A stretch of 64,000 bases of DNA from the NCBI RefSeq assembly GCF_004363075.1, contig NZ_SNYN01000001.1:749602-813601 (forward strand), read 5' to 3'. Below the pieces are notes generated by a model. It worked only from the letters and a program-made list of their open reading frames with translations. It was not told where the DNA came from and ran no database searches. This stretch comes from Actinorugispora endophytica. Its GTDB lineage: Bacteria > Actinomycetota > Actinomycetes > Streptosporangiales > Streptosporangiaceae. This document shows positions 52,095-60,924 of the stretch, piece by piece (within the stretch, counting starts at the first letter, position 1; every line of letters begins with the position of its first letter). A program made the position numbers and the translations under genes.

Positions 52095-53641
52095 CAGTTC
52101 TTCCCTTCTTCCCGTGTGACCGCTCCCGTGTCCGACCCCGCCGAGGCGGGCCCGGGGCCGCCGCGCCAGGGAACCAGCGAGACGAGCACGCCGACGAGCA
52201 GCGCGGCCCCGGCGACGCCCCAGCCGGCCCAGAGCAGGAACCCGGTCGGGTAGTCCTCGTAGTTCTGCGCGAACTCCGCGCGCAGGCTGTCGACCATCAT
52301 CCAGCCCAGCACCAGCGGGGTGACCGCGCCGAGGCAGACCAGCCACCAGCGGCCGAGCGGCACGGCGGAGGTCTCGTTGGCGTGCCTCTGGAGCGAGGGA
52401 AGCCGGCGCAGCACCCAGCCGACGACGACCACCACCACGAGCCCGGCGAGCACGATGCCGTACTGGTTGATGAAGTGGTCGGCCGTGTCCAGCAGGTAGA
52501 CGCCCCCGTCGGTCGGGAACACCAGGACCGAGACCAGGGCGATCGCGCCGCCGACGCCGAGGACCGCCGGGAGCCGCCCGATGCCGGTGCGGTCCCGCAC
52601 CGCCGAGACCACGACCTGCACGATGCTGATCAGCGAGGTCAGGCCCGCGACCACCAGCGACGCGAAGAACAGCACGCCGAACAGGCCGCCCAGCGGCATC
52701 TCGGAGATGACCGTGGGGAACGCCACGAACGCCAGACCGATCCCGGCGGCGGTGACCTCGTTGACCGCGACGCCCTGAGCCGTGGCCATGAAGCCGAGCG
52801 TGGCGAACACGCCGATGCCCGCGAGGAGCTCGAACGAGCTGTTGGCGAAGCCCGCGACCAGCGCCGAACCGGTGAGGTCGGAGCGCTGCCGCAGGTACGA
52901 GGCGTACGTGATCATGATGCCGAAGCCGATCGACAGCGAGAAGAAGATCTGCCCGTACGCGGCGACCCACACGCCGCCGTTGCCCAGCACCGACCAGTCG
53001 GGCGTGAACAGCGCGTCCAGACCGGTCCACGCGCCGTCCAGGGTGAGCGCGCGGCCGACGAGGACGACGAAGAAGACCACCAGCAGGGGGATGAAGAGCT
53101 TGTTCGCCTTCTCGACGCCGTTGCGGATGCCGAGCGCCAGGATGGCGAGGACGACCACCCAGACCGCGATCAGGGGCCAGAGCACCCCGCCGACGTAGGA
53201 GGAGACCGTCCCGGGCGCCTCGGCGGCCTGGAGGAAGTCGCCGAAGAAGAAGGCGTCGGCGTCGTCCCCCCACTGCTCGCCGAGGGAGAAGCCGATGTAC
53301 CGCAGCGCCCACGCGATGATGACGGCGTAGTAGGCGGCGATCACGAAGCAGATCGCGACCTGCCACCAGCCGATCGCCTGGGCGGGCTTCGCCAGCCCGC
53401 GGAAGGCCGCCGGGGGCGACTTCCGGAACTTGTGGCCGATGGAGTACTCGAGGACGAGCAACGGGATGCCCGCCGTGAGCAGCGCGATCAGGTACGGCAG
53501 CAGGAAGGCGCCGCCGCCGTTCTCGTAGGCGACGGCGGGAAAGCGCCAGATGTTGCCGAGGCCGATCGCCGATCCGATCGCGGCGAACAGGAAGCCCGAG
53601 CGGCTGCCCCATTGCTCGCGGGATGGGTTGGACATGGTCAT
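52094..53641 (-). CDS. Sodium-dependent amino-acid transporter, NSS family (MetP-like)
   Basis: A 515-aa protein with 12 membrane helices. TM1 has GSAIGLGNIWRFPAVAYENGGGAFL, the sodium- and substrate-binding signature of LeuT-fold NSS transporters. The overlapping small gene of the MetS type points to methionine/alanine uptake. CAGGAGAAC precedes ATG 53641. A family B element lies just upstream, in the promoter area, beginning 93 bp before the start. Confidence 0.92.
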   Translation of the reverse strand: MTMSNPSREQWGSRSGFLFAAIGSAIGLGNIWRFPAVAYENGGGAFLLPYLIALLTAGIPLLVLEYSIGHKFRKSPPAAFRGLAKPAQAIGWWQVAICFVIAAYYAVIIAWALRYIGFSLGEQWGDDADAFFFGDFLQAAEAPGTVSSYVGGVLWPLIAVWVVVLAILALGIRNGVEKANKLFIPLLVVFFVVLVGRALTLDGAWTGLDALFTPDWSVLGNGGVWVAAYGQIFFSLSIGFGIMITYASYLRQRSDLTGSALVAGFANSSFELLAGIGVFATLGFMATAQGVAVNEVTAAGIGLAFVAFPTVISEMPLGGLFGVLFFASLVVAGLTSLISIVQVVVSAVRDRTGIGRLPAVLGVGGAIALVSVLVFPTDGGVYLLDTADHFINQYGIVLAGLVVVVVVGWVLRRLPSLQRHANETSAVPLGRWWLVCLGAVTPLVLGWMMVDSLRAEFAQNYEDYPTGFLLWAGWGVAGAALLVGVLVSLVPWRGGPGPASAGSDTGAVTREEGKN

Positions 53642-53733
53642 GTTCTCCTGGTTGTTCTTCTGTGTCTGGCCGCACGCTAGCAATGCGCCTTTCTCCGAAC
53701 GCGGTCGCCACCGCTTGTCGGGGCGCGGTTTCG

Positions 53734-54098
53734 GGAGTCTCCGACGCGGGGGTGGTTCGCGCACGGGTGCTTCGGGGGCCTTTCGGCCTCATGTCGTGCG
53801 GATCGCGGGGTCACGGCGGGCGGCGACGGCGGGCGCGGGTCGGGGCCGCGCCCATAGTGTCCGCTGTGTGGGGTTTCGTTGTCGGTCGTGGGCTTTCCGC
53901 CCGTTTCGAGGCCGGGAAGGGCGGAAAGCCCGTGATCATTCGGGGGCAGAGCGGGACCGGCCCTCGGACCGCCGCGTCACGGGCGCCCGGCGGGGACGCG
54001 CGGGCGTCCGGCCCCGCCCGCCGTCGCCGCCCGCCGCGAAAGACCCCGAGCGAACCCCGACCCGACAGAGCCCCGGACACCCCCGCACCGGAAAATCC
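53734..54098. repeat. Family B element, full-length copy
   Basis: A 365-bp element. Its left end GGAGTCTCCGACGCGGGGGT and right end, complementary to GGATTTTCCGGTGCGGGGGT, are inverted. The central palindrome is GTGGGCTTTCCGCCC...GGGCGGAAAGCCC (53888-53932). Both halves match the copy at 63621 along most of their length (for example GACGGCGGGCGGCGACGGCG and GCCCCGCCCGCCGTCGCCGC). No protein is encoded. Confidence 0.75.
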
Positions 54099-54132
54099 GT
54101 TCCGGATGGCGCGGGCCGCGTCCGGCGGCGCG

Positions 54133-54768
54133 TCACTTCACGGCGTAGTCGGCGAGCGACCCCTCCAGCAGCGCGAAGACGCGCCGGGCCGAGGCGGCCA
54201 CCGCGTCGGCGATCCGCTCGTTGTCCCGGCCGTCGAGGGTCAGCTCCAGGATCCGCTGGAACAGGATCCGGTGGGCGCCGCCCAGCTGGGCCGCCGCCGC
54301 CCGGGGGGTGATGTCGTCGGGGGCGGCGCCGGTCTCGGCGGCGAGGAGCCCGGCGAGCGCGGCCTCGCGCTGGTCGTGCAGGTCGCGCAGGCGGGCCAGC
54401 AGCGTGGGGCTGTCCGCGATCATCCGGGCGAACACCTCCCCGGAGAACCCGATCACCGGGTCGCGCCGCTCCACCCCGTCGAGGAACCCGCGGCGCAGCG
54501 CCGTGAGCGCCGACTCCCCCTCGGCCCGGCCCGAGACGGTCCGGGAGAGGCCCGCGACGAACTCCTCCTGGTGGTCGAAGGCCAGGTCCTCCTTGCGGGC
54601 GAAGTAGTTGGTGACCGTCTTCTTGGAGACCCGGGCGGCCGCGGCGATCTCGGCGATCGTCGTCGTCTCGAAGCCGTTCTCGATGAAGAGCCTGGTCGCG
54701 TGGTCGGAGATGAGCTGTCGGGTCTCCTGCTTCTTGGACTCGCGGAGTCCCGTCGTTTCGTTACCCAT
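54133..54768 (-). CDS. TetR-family regulator
   Basis: A 211-aa regulator with TetR HTH (TIAEIAAAARVSKKTVTNYFARKEDL) and a helical C-terminal domain of the type seen in actinobacterial multidrug repressors. The upstream AT-rich region has an inverted CGTCA/TGACG pair. No efflux gene lies next to it; the divergent direction leads to a 350-bp region without a clear gene, then DUF5701. Confidence 0.88.
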   Translation of the reverse strand: MGNETTGLRESKKQETRQLISDHATRLFIENGFETTTIAEIAAAARVSKKTVTNYFARKEDLAFDHQEEFVAGLSRTVSGRAEGESALTALRRGFLDGVERRDPVIGFSGEVFARMIADSPTLLARLRDLHDQREAALAGLLAAETGAAPDDITPRAAAAQLGGAHRILFQRILELTLDGRDNERIADAVAASARRVFALLEGSLADYAVK

Positions 54769-54784
54769 GGGAAAATCTTACACT

Positions 54785-54806
54785 CGTCATAAATTTCTAC
54801 TTGACG
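54785..54806. promoter_or_regulatory. Possible TetR operator
   Basis: CGTCA-N12-TGACG, 17 bp upstream of the TetR start in AT-rich DNA. A wider CTTAC/GTAAG pair (54777, 54824) surrounds it. In 54840-55134 one short rightward frame is open (from 54878), but it has no motif or ribosome site and is not called. Confidence 0.35.
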
Positions 54807-55134
54807 AACTGATTATCTTGAGGGTAAGTTTACGTCCGTAGCAAGTTTCCCTTGAGTCGTCCCCGGAAAGGCAGAGATTGGAACCCTCGCTCACGATCGA
54901 CATCGCCGCCGCCCTCGACCGCGAGAAGACCGCGCCGGGCCGGCAGGCCGCTCCTCCCGCCCACGTCCCGCCGTTCACCCCGCGGGGCCGTGGAACCGGG
55001 CGCTCCGGACACGTCCCGTCGTCCGCCGCTCCGCGCGGGGACCGCTTCCGGCCGGGCAACGCCCCGCGCAGGCGCTCGTACTGACGGCCGCCCGCAGTCC
55101 CTCTCTCTCCCGCCTACGCCCAGGAAGGCCGCCC

Positions 55135-55788
55135 ATGACCGAGTTCGACGCCGGTACCGAGTTCGACCGCCAGGTTCGGACGCTGGTCGACAAGGGCTAC
55201 CCGGGCCTCGCCGGGATGACGGAGGCGGCGTTCCGCGCGCTGCTCGCGCCGCTGCGCGGGCCCGTACTCGCCCGGGCCGCCGCGATGGCGCCGCCCTCGG
55301 AGGGGCGGGTGCCGTTCCTGCTGGTCGCCACCAGGGCGCTCGTACCCCTCGAGGAGTCGGTGCCGCTGACCGCGCTCGCCGGGAAGAGCGCGCCCGGGGT
55401 CATCGAGCGCTTCTACGCGCCGGGCGAGCTGGAGCGGTTCGTCTCCCTCCGGGAGCTGGCGGTCCCCGAGGAGAAGGCGTACGTCGTGTTCGACGTCGAC
55501 CGGGGCGAGGAGTTCTGCGGGGTCGTCCCCCTGGACGCGCTCGCCTCGGTCGCGGAGCGCGGCCGCACCCCGCTCACCATGGAGGAGGGCGTCGCGTTCG
55601 TCACCCAGTACCCGGAGGCACTGGCCAGGAACAAGTGCTTCTCGCTCGGCGGCACCCGCATGGGGGGCGGGGACCGGCGGGTCCCCGCCCTGTGGATCAG
55701 CAAGGGCGCCCCGAAACTGGGCTGGTGCTGGCAGGGCAACCCGCACACCTGGCTGGGCCTCGCCTCGGCCGGCGGCCGGGACCGCTGA
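55135..55788 (+). CDS. DUF5701-family protein
   Basis: A 217-aa cytoplasmic protein matching the DUF5701 pattern: FDRQVRTLVDKGYPGLAGMTEAAFRALLAPLR, then PFLLVATRALVPLEESVPLTAL, TMEEGVAFVTQYPEAL and a GNPHTWLGLAS end. Members are single-copy actinobacterial proteins of unknown reaction. AGGAAGG lies 7 nt before the ATG. It converges on the lipoprotein gene. Confidence 0.82.
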   Translation: MTEFDAGTEFDRQVRTLVDKGYPGLAGMTEAAFRALLAPLRGPVLARAAAMAPPSEGRVPFLLVATRALVPLEESVPLTALAGKSAPGVIERFYAPGELERFVSLRELAVPEEKAYVVFDVDRGEEFCGVVPLDALASVAERGRTPLTMEEGVAFVTQYPEALARNKCFSLGGTRMGGGDRRVPALWISKGAPKLGWCWQGNPHTWLGLASAGGRDR

Positions 55789-55835
55789 GCGCGGGAGCGG
55801 CGCGGACGGACCGCGCGCCGCGGCGGCCCCGGCCG

Positions 55836-56492
55836 TCAGAGGGCGTCGCCCTCCACGACGTGGCCGATCTCCGCGTGGATCTCCTCGGCGCTGGGCTGCG
55901 CGTAGAGCTCCGAGGGGACCTCCTCGTACTGCAACCACGACGGGCAGTCCGTGGTGAGGCCCGATCCGATGAAATGCCCGTTCGTCACCGTGAAGTCGCT
56001 CTCGTGGACCGTCCGGCCCGTGGCGAGCTCGTACACGGTGACGGAGAAGTCCTGACTGTGCATCGGGATCAGGTACTCACCGCCCCTTCCGGACCCGCTG
56101 TCGTACTCGCAGTCGTGGAGCTCCTCGCCCTTGCCGTGGCCCGTGGCGCAGACCAGGAGCTCGACCTCGTCGAGACCGGCCGGAAACCAGCCCTGGATGG
56201 GGGTCGCGTCCGGAGCCGCGTCCTCCCGCGCCTCGAGCAGGCGCGGTCCCGGGGAGGTGTCGGTGTCGGCGGCGGCGGCCTCGAAGAACATCGCGGGCGG
56301 ATGCGGTCCGCCACCGGAGTACCCGGCCGCGCCGGAGTACCCCTCGCCGATGTCCTCGCACAGCACCCGCAGGTCGTCGACCTCCTCGATCGGGGGCTGC
56401 CCCAGGTTCCCGGGCACCTCGCCGGAGCATCCGGCGGTGGCGAGCAGGAGAGCGAGGGGAACGACGGATCCACGCACGACAGAAACGGGCAT
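55836..56492 (-). CDS. Lipoprotein of unknown function
   Basis: A 218-aa precursor with a lipobox (ATAGC, Cys21), so it is predicted to be membrane-anchored outside. The mature part has six further Cys, including CEDIGEGY, CATGHG, HDCEYDSG and DCPSW, enough for three disulfides. AGGAAGTG precedes the ATG. Family not recognised. The 480 bp upstream (56493-56975) hold no convincing gene, only short frames. Confidence 0.75.
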   Translation of the reverse strand: MPVSVVRGSVVPLALLLATAGCSGEVPGNLGQPPIEEVDDLRVLCEDIGEGYSGAAGYSGGGPHPPAMFFEAAAADTDTSPGPRLLEAREDAAPDATPIQGWFPAGLDEVELLVCATGHGKGEELHDCEYDSGSGRGGEYLIPMHSQDFSVTVYELATGRTVHESDFTVTNGHFIGSGLTTDCPSWLQYEEVPSELYAQPSAEEIHAEIGHVVEGDAL

Positions 56493-56975
56493 TCGGCACT
56501 TCCTGGGGTCGGGAACCGGAATCGGCCCGCCTGAAGCTACCGGCCGCCTACGACGGGGACCCGGCCGGTGATCCGGTCGGGAGCCCGCGGACGACCCGTC
56601 CGGCCGCGGCGGGGCCCGTTGGGCTGGTGAGCGCGGCAGCATGCATGGGGCCTCCCGGAGCCGACGGCGTACGCGGTCGCACGTCATCCGAGAGCGCTGA
56701 CGGAGCGCCTAGCTTTGGATGCCTCCTGGCTCCCAGACGATGTAGTAGGTCACGGCATCACACATAGTCCGTCTCGGGGTGGGTCCACACGTAGTCCGCA
56801 GTCCGCTAAAGGGGGCCCGGGTGGCCTCCCCGTCCTGAACGAGCCTGATGGTGGAGGTTGAGCCCCGTGCGGCATGGGGGGCAGGATGAGTACGAAGCAC
56901 CGGGCTTGGGGGTGGGCTACTGGACACGGTGCCGCGTGCCTGATCGGCCGAGATTCTCTTGGGGGGATGGGCAGC

Positions 56976-57665
56976 ATGGTGAAGCGTGGTCACTGGCGGG
57001 AGTCCGACGGCTCTCCCATGAAGACAGCGGACGCCCGCGACATCTGGGCTGAAGAGGCGTACTCGCTGCTCGTTGACGTCGCACGCACCTATCACGCGGT
57101 CATCACCTACAAGGAGCTCGCAGAAAAGGTCCAGAAGACCTCCGGTATCCGCACTTCGGCTCTACTCCGCAACTGGATCGGCGCCGTGCTTGGCGTGGTC
57201 GTCCGTGAAGCGCACCGTCGTGGTGACCCGCCGCTGACCGCTCTGGTGGTGCACAGCGACGACGGCATGGTGGGTGAGGGATACAAGGAGGTTCTCTGGG
57301 TTGCGGGAGAGCCCCCGCTGGAGGACGTTTTCGAGCGCGAGCATCACGCGGCCGAGGCACGGTTGGCTTGCTACCGCCGCTTCGGCGCAACGCTGCCGCC
57401 CGACGGTGGTACGGCGGCACTCGCCCCCCGATTGCAGGCGACCGTTGAGCGCCGACGGCGGGCGGGTCCCCGGGCTGCGGGAAGGTGTCCGTTCCTCCCG
57501 GTGATCTTGACCTTTTCGGGGTCTCAGAGACGGTTGAGACCCCGAAAAGGTCAAGATCACCGGGAGGAACGGACATCGTGGACGCAGGCGCCTCGGACGG
57601 GGCCGGTCACCTGCGTTCATGGGCGTCCGGTCGTGAGAGCGGCCACCGGCTTCGGTCCCGTCTGA
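56976..57665 (+). CDS. Hypothetical protein whose 3' end runs through a palindrome
   Basis: The first 165 codons look genuine: DARDIWAEEAYSLLVDVARTYHAVITYKELAEKVQKTSGI, then a GAVLGVVVREAHRRGDPPLTALVVHSDDG segment. Its layout recalls small alkyltransferase-like or restriction-associated proteins, but I do not recognise the family. From about residue 171 the frame passes through the family A hairpin (57487-57574) and ends 30 codons later, so the native C-terminus has probably been lost or extended. GGGGGG lies before ATG 56976. Confidence 0.5.
   Translation: MVKRGHWRESDGSPMKTADARDIWAEEAYSLLVDVARTYHAVITYKELAEKVQKTSGIRTSALLRNWIGAVLGVVVREAHRRGDPPLTALVVHSDDGMVGEGYKEVLWVAGEPPLEDVFEREHHAAEARLACYRRFGATLPPDGGTAALAPRLQATVERRRRAGPRAAGRCPFLPVILTFSGSQRRLRPRKGQDHREERTSWTQAPRTGPVTCVHGRPVVRAATGFGPV
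57487..57574. repeat. Family A palindrome, copy 4 (40-bp perfect arms)
   Basis: Arms 57487-57526 and 57535-57574 are perfectly complementary over 40 bp around an 8-nt loop. The core is GGTGATCTTGACCTTTTCGG. It lies inside the open frame of the upstream gene. Confidence 0.92.
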
Positions 57666-57754
57666 ACGGCCGTGAACGGCACTGAATGAGACGGAGACTG
57701 AGACGGACGGATGGGCCGGGCTCGCCTCGCATCGTCGCTGTTGAAGGGGGTGTC

Positions 57755-58186
57755 ATGGCTCTGGTCCGCAAGGGATCACGACGGATCGTTGTCGACGGTA
57801 CGGCCTACCGCTGGCGGCTGCGTGGGAGGCCGACGTACTTCCAAGGCTTGGCCTGGTCGCCGTGCACGTTCGCGGTCGAGCATGCGGACACCCCGGGCAT
57901 GATGCTCGTGGCCACCACCGACCAGCCGCATCCGAGCAACTGGATTGGTCACGAGGCCGAACCTGTACTGCCGTCCGGTGTTGCTGCGGCTGTTCGGGGT
58001 TGTACCTTGGCGGTGCGCGAGCGGCAGGAAGATCACGAGTTGGATGGTCCATGTGATGCGGTTGCTGTCGTGGGTGACGGCGACGGTGCAGGGCTCACTG
58101 CGCAGGAGGGTATGCCGTGTCGCGATGCGGCCTTGGTAGAGCCAGCCCCATGCCTCATCGGATGCCTCGGGGTCGAGTGCCGATGA
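57755..58186 (+). CDS. Hypothetical protein, C-terminally disrupted
   Basis: The first 80 residues (ALVRKGSRRIVVDGTAYRWRLRGRPTYFQ, AWSPCTFAVEHADTPG, TDQPHPSNW, AEPVLPSGVAAAVRG) follow a conserved actinobacterial protein of about 100 aa. After AAAVRG the frame enters unrelated sequence that reads better on the other strand, so the end is replaced. GAAGGGGG lies 7 nt before the ATG. The product may be unstable or nonfunctional. Confidence 0.5.
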   Translation: MALVRKGSRRIVVDGTAYRWRLRGRPTYFQGLAWSPCTFAVEHADTPGMMLVATTDQPHPSNWIGHEAEPVLPSGVAAAVRGCTLAVRERQEDHELDGPCDAVAVVGDGDGAGLTAQEGMPCRDAALVEPAPCLIGCLGVECR

Positions 58187-58220
58187 GATGGTGCGCAGTG
58201 CGACGGCGCTTCGGCCCTTG
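57990..58220 (-). pseudogene. Minus-strand gene fragment of unknown family
   Basis: An uninterrupted minus-strand frame reads GRSAVALRTISSALDPEASD, EAWGWLYQGRIATRHTLLRS and EPCTVAVTHDSNRITWTIQL with protein-like composition but without a start codon or a proper end. It abuts the point where the plus-strand gene loses its C-terminus. Source unknown, possibly phage or plasmid. Confidence 0.35.
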
Positions 58221-58320
58221 CAAGCCGACCTTGAAGATGTGCGCTGGGGAGCGACCGGTCAAACTCCGAGGATGGTCCGCCTCACCGCTCCCGCCCTGCC
58301 CCGCGGGTAAGGTCCCTGGC

Positions 58321-58878
58321 ATGTACCCGGTCACGCGTTCCGGTCCACGCATCGGCCTCCGCGAACTCACCATGGAAGACGTCGACGAGGTGCTCGCCGT
58401 CTACGGCAGCCCCGAGGCCACCGAGCACCTGTCGTTCGAGCCGCGCACCCGCGACCAGGTCGCCCAGATCGTGGCCCGGTCCATCGCGTCGGCCACTGAA
58501 GAACCCCGCGCCGAGTACGCCCTCGCCGCCATCGAGCGGGACACCGGGCGACTGGTCGGGTTCGGGCGGATCGCCATGGACCCGCACCAGCAGCGCGCGG
58601 CCACCTTCGGCTTCGCGTTGCGCCCCGACGCCTGGGGCGTCGGCTACGGGCTTGAGACCGTGCGCCTCCTGCTCGGCCTCGGCTTCGACGACCTGGGCCT
58701 GCACCGCGTCTGGGGAGCGCGTTCCCCGCTCAACGAGGCATCGGCGAAGACCATGACGGCCGCGGGCATGGTCGAAGAGGGCACCATCCGTGAACACATC
58801 CTGAAGGCCGGCAAGTGGCGCGACTCGGTCGTGCACGCCGTCCTCGACCGCGAATGGCGGCCGACCGCGCCGGAGTAA
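58321..58878 (+). CDS. GNAT acetyltransferase, RimJ/RimL type
   Basis: A 185-aa N-acetyltransferase. RIGLRELTMEDVDEVLAVYGSPEATEHL opens the domain; the acetyl-CoA loop region is FALRPDAWGVGYGLETVRLLLGLGF, followed by LHRVWGARSPLNEASAKTMTAAGM and the typical end REHILKAGKWRDSVVHAVLDREW. This group acetylates ribosomal or other N-termini or small amines; the substrate here is not known. It stands alone. Confidence 0.9.
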   Translation: MYPVTRSGPRIGLRELTMEDVDEVLAVYGSPEATEHLSFEPRTRDQVAQIVARSIASATEEPRAEYALAAIERDTGRLVGFGRIAMDPHQQRAATFGFALRPDAWGVGYGLETVRLLLGLGFDDLGLHRVWGARSPLNEASAKTMTAAGMVEEGTIREHILKAGKWRDSVVHAVLDREWRPTAPE

Positions 58879-58937
58879 CGGCACGGCCCACCACACGTGT
58901 GAACTGGTCCCCGATAGTTGGACCGGCTCATTGAAGG

Positions 58938-59216
58938 TTAGGCCGTCAGGGCCTGGGTTCGGTACTGCACCGGGCTCAGGTCCTCAAGGTAGGTATGCAC
59001 CCGTTCGTTGTTGAACCAGGTGGTGTACTCGTCCAGCCGCCTGGTGAACGCCTCGATGTTGTCGAACTCGGCGTGGGTGTAGAACTCTTCCTTCAAGTGG
59101 CCGAAGAAGCTCTCGATCACCGCGTTGTCCAGGCAGTTGCCCTTGCGCGACATCGACTGGACGCACCCGGCCCCCGCGAGCAGACGCCGCCAGGACGCGT
59201 TCTGGTACTGGGCGAG
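58938..59216 (-). pseudogene. IS3-family transposase OrfB, C-terminal remnant
   Basis: About 92 codons encode the end of an IS3/IS150-type integrase domain: VQSMSRKGNCLDNAVIESFFGHLKEEF (with the catalytic Glu), then DEYTTWFNNERVHTYLEDLSPVQYR. The 5' part is cut by the inverted repeat of the IS30 element at 59217 and does not reappear on the other side, so a deletion accompanied or followed the insertion. Confidence 0.85.
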
Positions 59217-60692
59217 TTCAACCAGTCGTTGCAACACCGGGCTGTTGAAGCGAGCGTAGCTGCTCGGCGAAAACCTCGGCCGGAGTCCGCCAGCCCAGGA
59301 CCTTACGGGGCCGATTGTTCACCGCCAGAGCAACGGCTTCGAGGTCCTCAAACGACCACCGAGACAGATCAGTGCCCTTCGGGAAGTACTGGCGCAGCAG
59401 CCCGTTCGTGTTCTCGTTCGTCGGTCGTTGCCAAGGCGAACGCGGATCAGCGAAGAACACCTTCGTCCCGGTCTCGAACGTGAACTGGGCATGCGCGGAC
59501 AACTCCTTCCCGCGATCCCAGGCCAGGGTCTTTCGTAGCTGCCCGGGTAGTTTCGCCATCGACACCGTCAGCGCCGCGTTCATCGCCACGGCACCGTAGC
59601 CACCAAGCGAGGGACCGTTCTTCACCGTCGGTTTCTCGCCCCAACCCTCCAACCGGGGCAGGTGCACCAGCAGCGTGGATCGGCTGCTGCGCTCCACCAG
59701 CGTGCCGATCGCGGACCGGCCCGTCCCGATGATCAGATCCCCTTCCCAATGCCCCGGGACCGCGCGATCGGCAGCTTCGGCGGGCCGCTGCGAGAGGACG
59801 ACATCGGCGGTGACATGTCCTTGCGGCTTGTTGTGTGCCCGCTCTCTGGGAACCCGCAGCGCCCGCCCGGTGCGCAAACACGCGACCAACTCACGCTTGA
59901 GCGTGGCGCGCCCCTCGATGAACAGGGACTGGTAGATCGCCTCGTGGCTGATACGCGTGGACTCATCATCAGGGAAATCGAGCTTGAGCCGTTGGGAGAT
60001 CTGCTGCGGGCTCCACGCCAAAGACCATCGCCTGTCCTGTCGACGCGGCTTGTTCAGCCCCTTCCACGTTGGTGTGTGGGGGCCGACGACGGTCGTGCCG
60101 TCAGGTCGGCGGACGCTCCCGGCGAGCCGTTCCCGCACGTACTCGCGTAACCGATCGTTGTCCATGAGCTTGGCCGTCTTGGGGCGCTTGCCGGTCTGCT
60201 GCGCCTTCCACTGCGCTACCAAGGCCCGGTATTCGGACTTGCCGCCCCTGGTCGCTGCGTTACGGCGCGGCTCACGCGAGATCGTTTCCGGATCGCGTCC
60301 GATCCTGCGGGCGATCTCTCGCACTCCGCACCCTTGGGCACGCAGCAGCGCGATCTCCTCACGCTCGGAGAAGGACAGGTAGCGGCCGGTGGGCTCGTCC
60401 AGGCTGATCGGCGGCATGCCGCCAGCGTGGCGGAACCAGCGGACCCCGACCGGCCATGACACACCAACGGCCTGCGCGGCCTCTACCGTGGTCACGCCTG
60501 ACGCGATACGCCGCCAGAAGTCCCGCTGCACCGTACGAGAGGGCTCCGGGCGACCGGGTGAACGCATCGGTGGCCGTAGTGCCCGATCTGCTGCCCATTG
60601 CCGTCGTGCTCCCGCAGGCACCTGGGGTATCGGCTTCTTCTTGCGTTCCATCGCACACCTTCGTGATCGAGGTGTTGCGACGACCAGTTGAA
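59217..60692 (-). mobile_element. IS30-family insertion sequence
   Basis: A 1476-bp element bounded by 22-bp imperfect inverted repeats: left TTCAACCAGTCGTTGCAACA (59217), right ending in the complement TTCAACTGGTCGTCGCAACA (60692), three mismatches. A single transposase gene fills it, and its stop codon lies inside the left repeat. No target duplication is obvious, in line with a later deletion on one side. Confidence 0.87.
59218..60651 (-). CDS. IS30-family transposase
   Basis: A 477-aa transposase, full length. An N-terminal HTH of the IS30 type (SFSEREEIALLRAQGCGVREIARRIGRDPETISRE) is followed by an integrase-like DDE core: GHWEGDLIIG (first Asp), LAWDRGKELSAHAQ (second Asp) and RPTNENTNGLLRQYFPKGTDL (Glu). 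No frameshift is seen, so it should be active. ATG 60651 begins MERKKKPIPQ. Confidence 0.92.
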   Translation of the reverse strand: MERKKKPIPQVPAGARRQWAADRALRPPMRSPGRPEPSRTVQRDFWRRIASGVTTVEAAQAVGVSWPVGVRWFRHAGGMPPISLDEPTGRYLSFSEREEIALLRAQGCGVREIARRIGRDPETISREPRRNAATRGGKSEYRALVAQWKAQQTGKRPKTAKLMDNDRLREYVRERLAGSVRRPDGTTVVGPHTPTWKGLNKPRRQDRRWSLAWSPQQISQRLKLDFPDDESTRISHEAIYQSLFIEGRATLKRELVACLRTGRALRVPRERAHNKPQGHVTADVVLSQRPAEAADRAVPGHWEGDLIIGTGRSAIGTLVERSSRSTLLVHLPRLEGWGEKPTVKNGPSLGGYGAVAMNAALTVSMAKLPGQLRKTLAWDRGKELSAHAQFTFETGTKVFFADPRSPWQRPTNENTNGLLRQYFPKGTDLSRWSFEDLEAVALAVNNRPRKVLGWRTPAEVFAEQLRSLQQPGVATTG

Positions 60693-60718
60693 TCCGCCGC
60701 GGAGCCACCGACTCACCG

Positions 60719-60910
60719 ATGCAACGCGTACGGCTGGACACCGCCCATGGCCACATCCTGCTCTCCGACACGGCGACCCGGGATGATGGGCTCCTCGTCC
60801 TCGATCAGGCCACGCGCACGGCCGCGCAGTACGGACTCGTCCACCAACTGCGCAGTATCGAGGGCATCAAGGCCATGAACGAGGGGTCGACCGCCCCCCG
60901 GCGACGGTGA
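60719..60910 (+). pseudogene. Possible C-terminal fragment of a TPR-type protein
   Basis: A 63-codon frame directly behind the IS30 right end reads LLVLDQATRTAAQYGLVHQLRSIEGIKAMNEG, similar in pattern to the last TPR unit of actinobacterial regulators. The rest of such a gene would be missing, removed with the IS insertion. It overlaps the leader of the next gene. Could also be a chance frame. Confidence 0.35.
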
Positions 60911-60924
60911 CCAGGGAGAGACAC

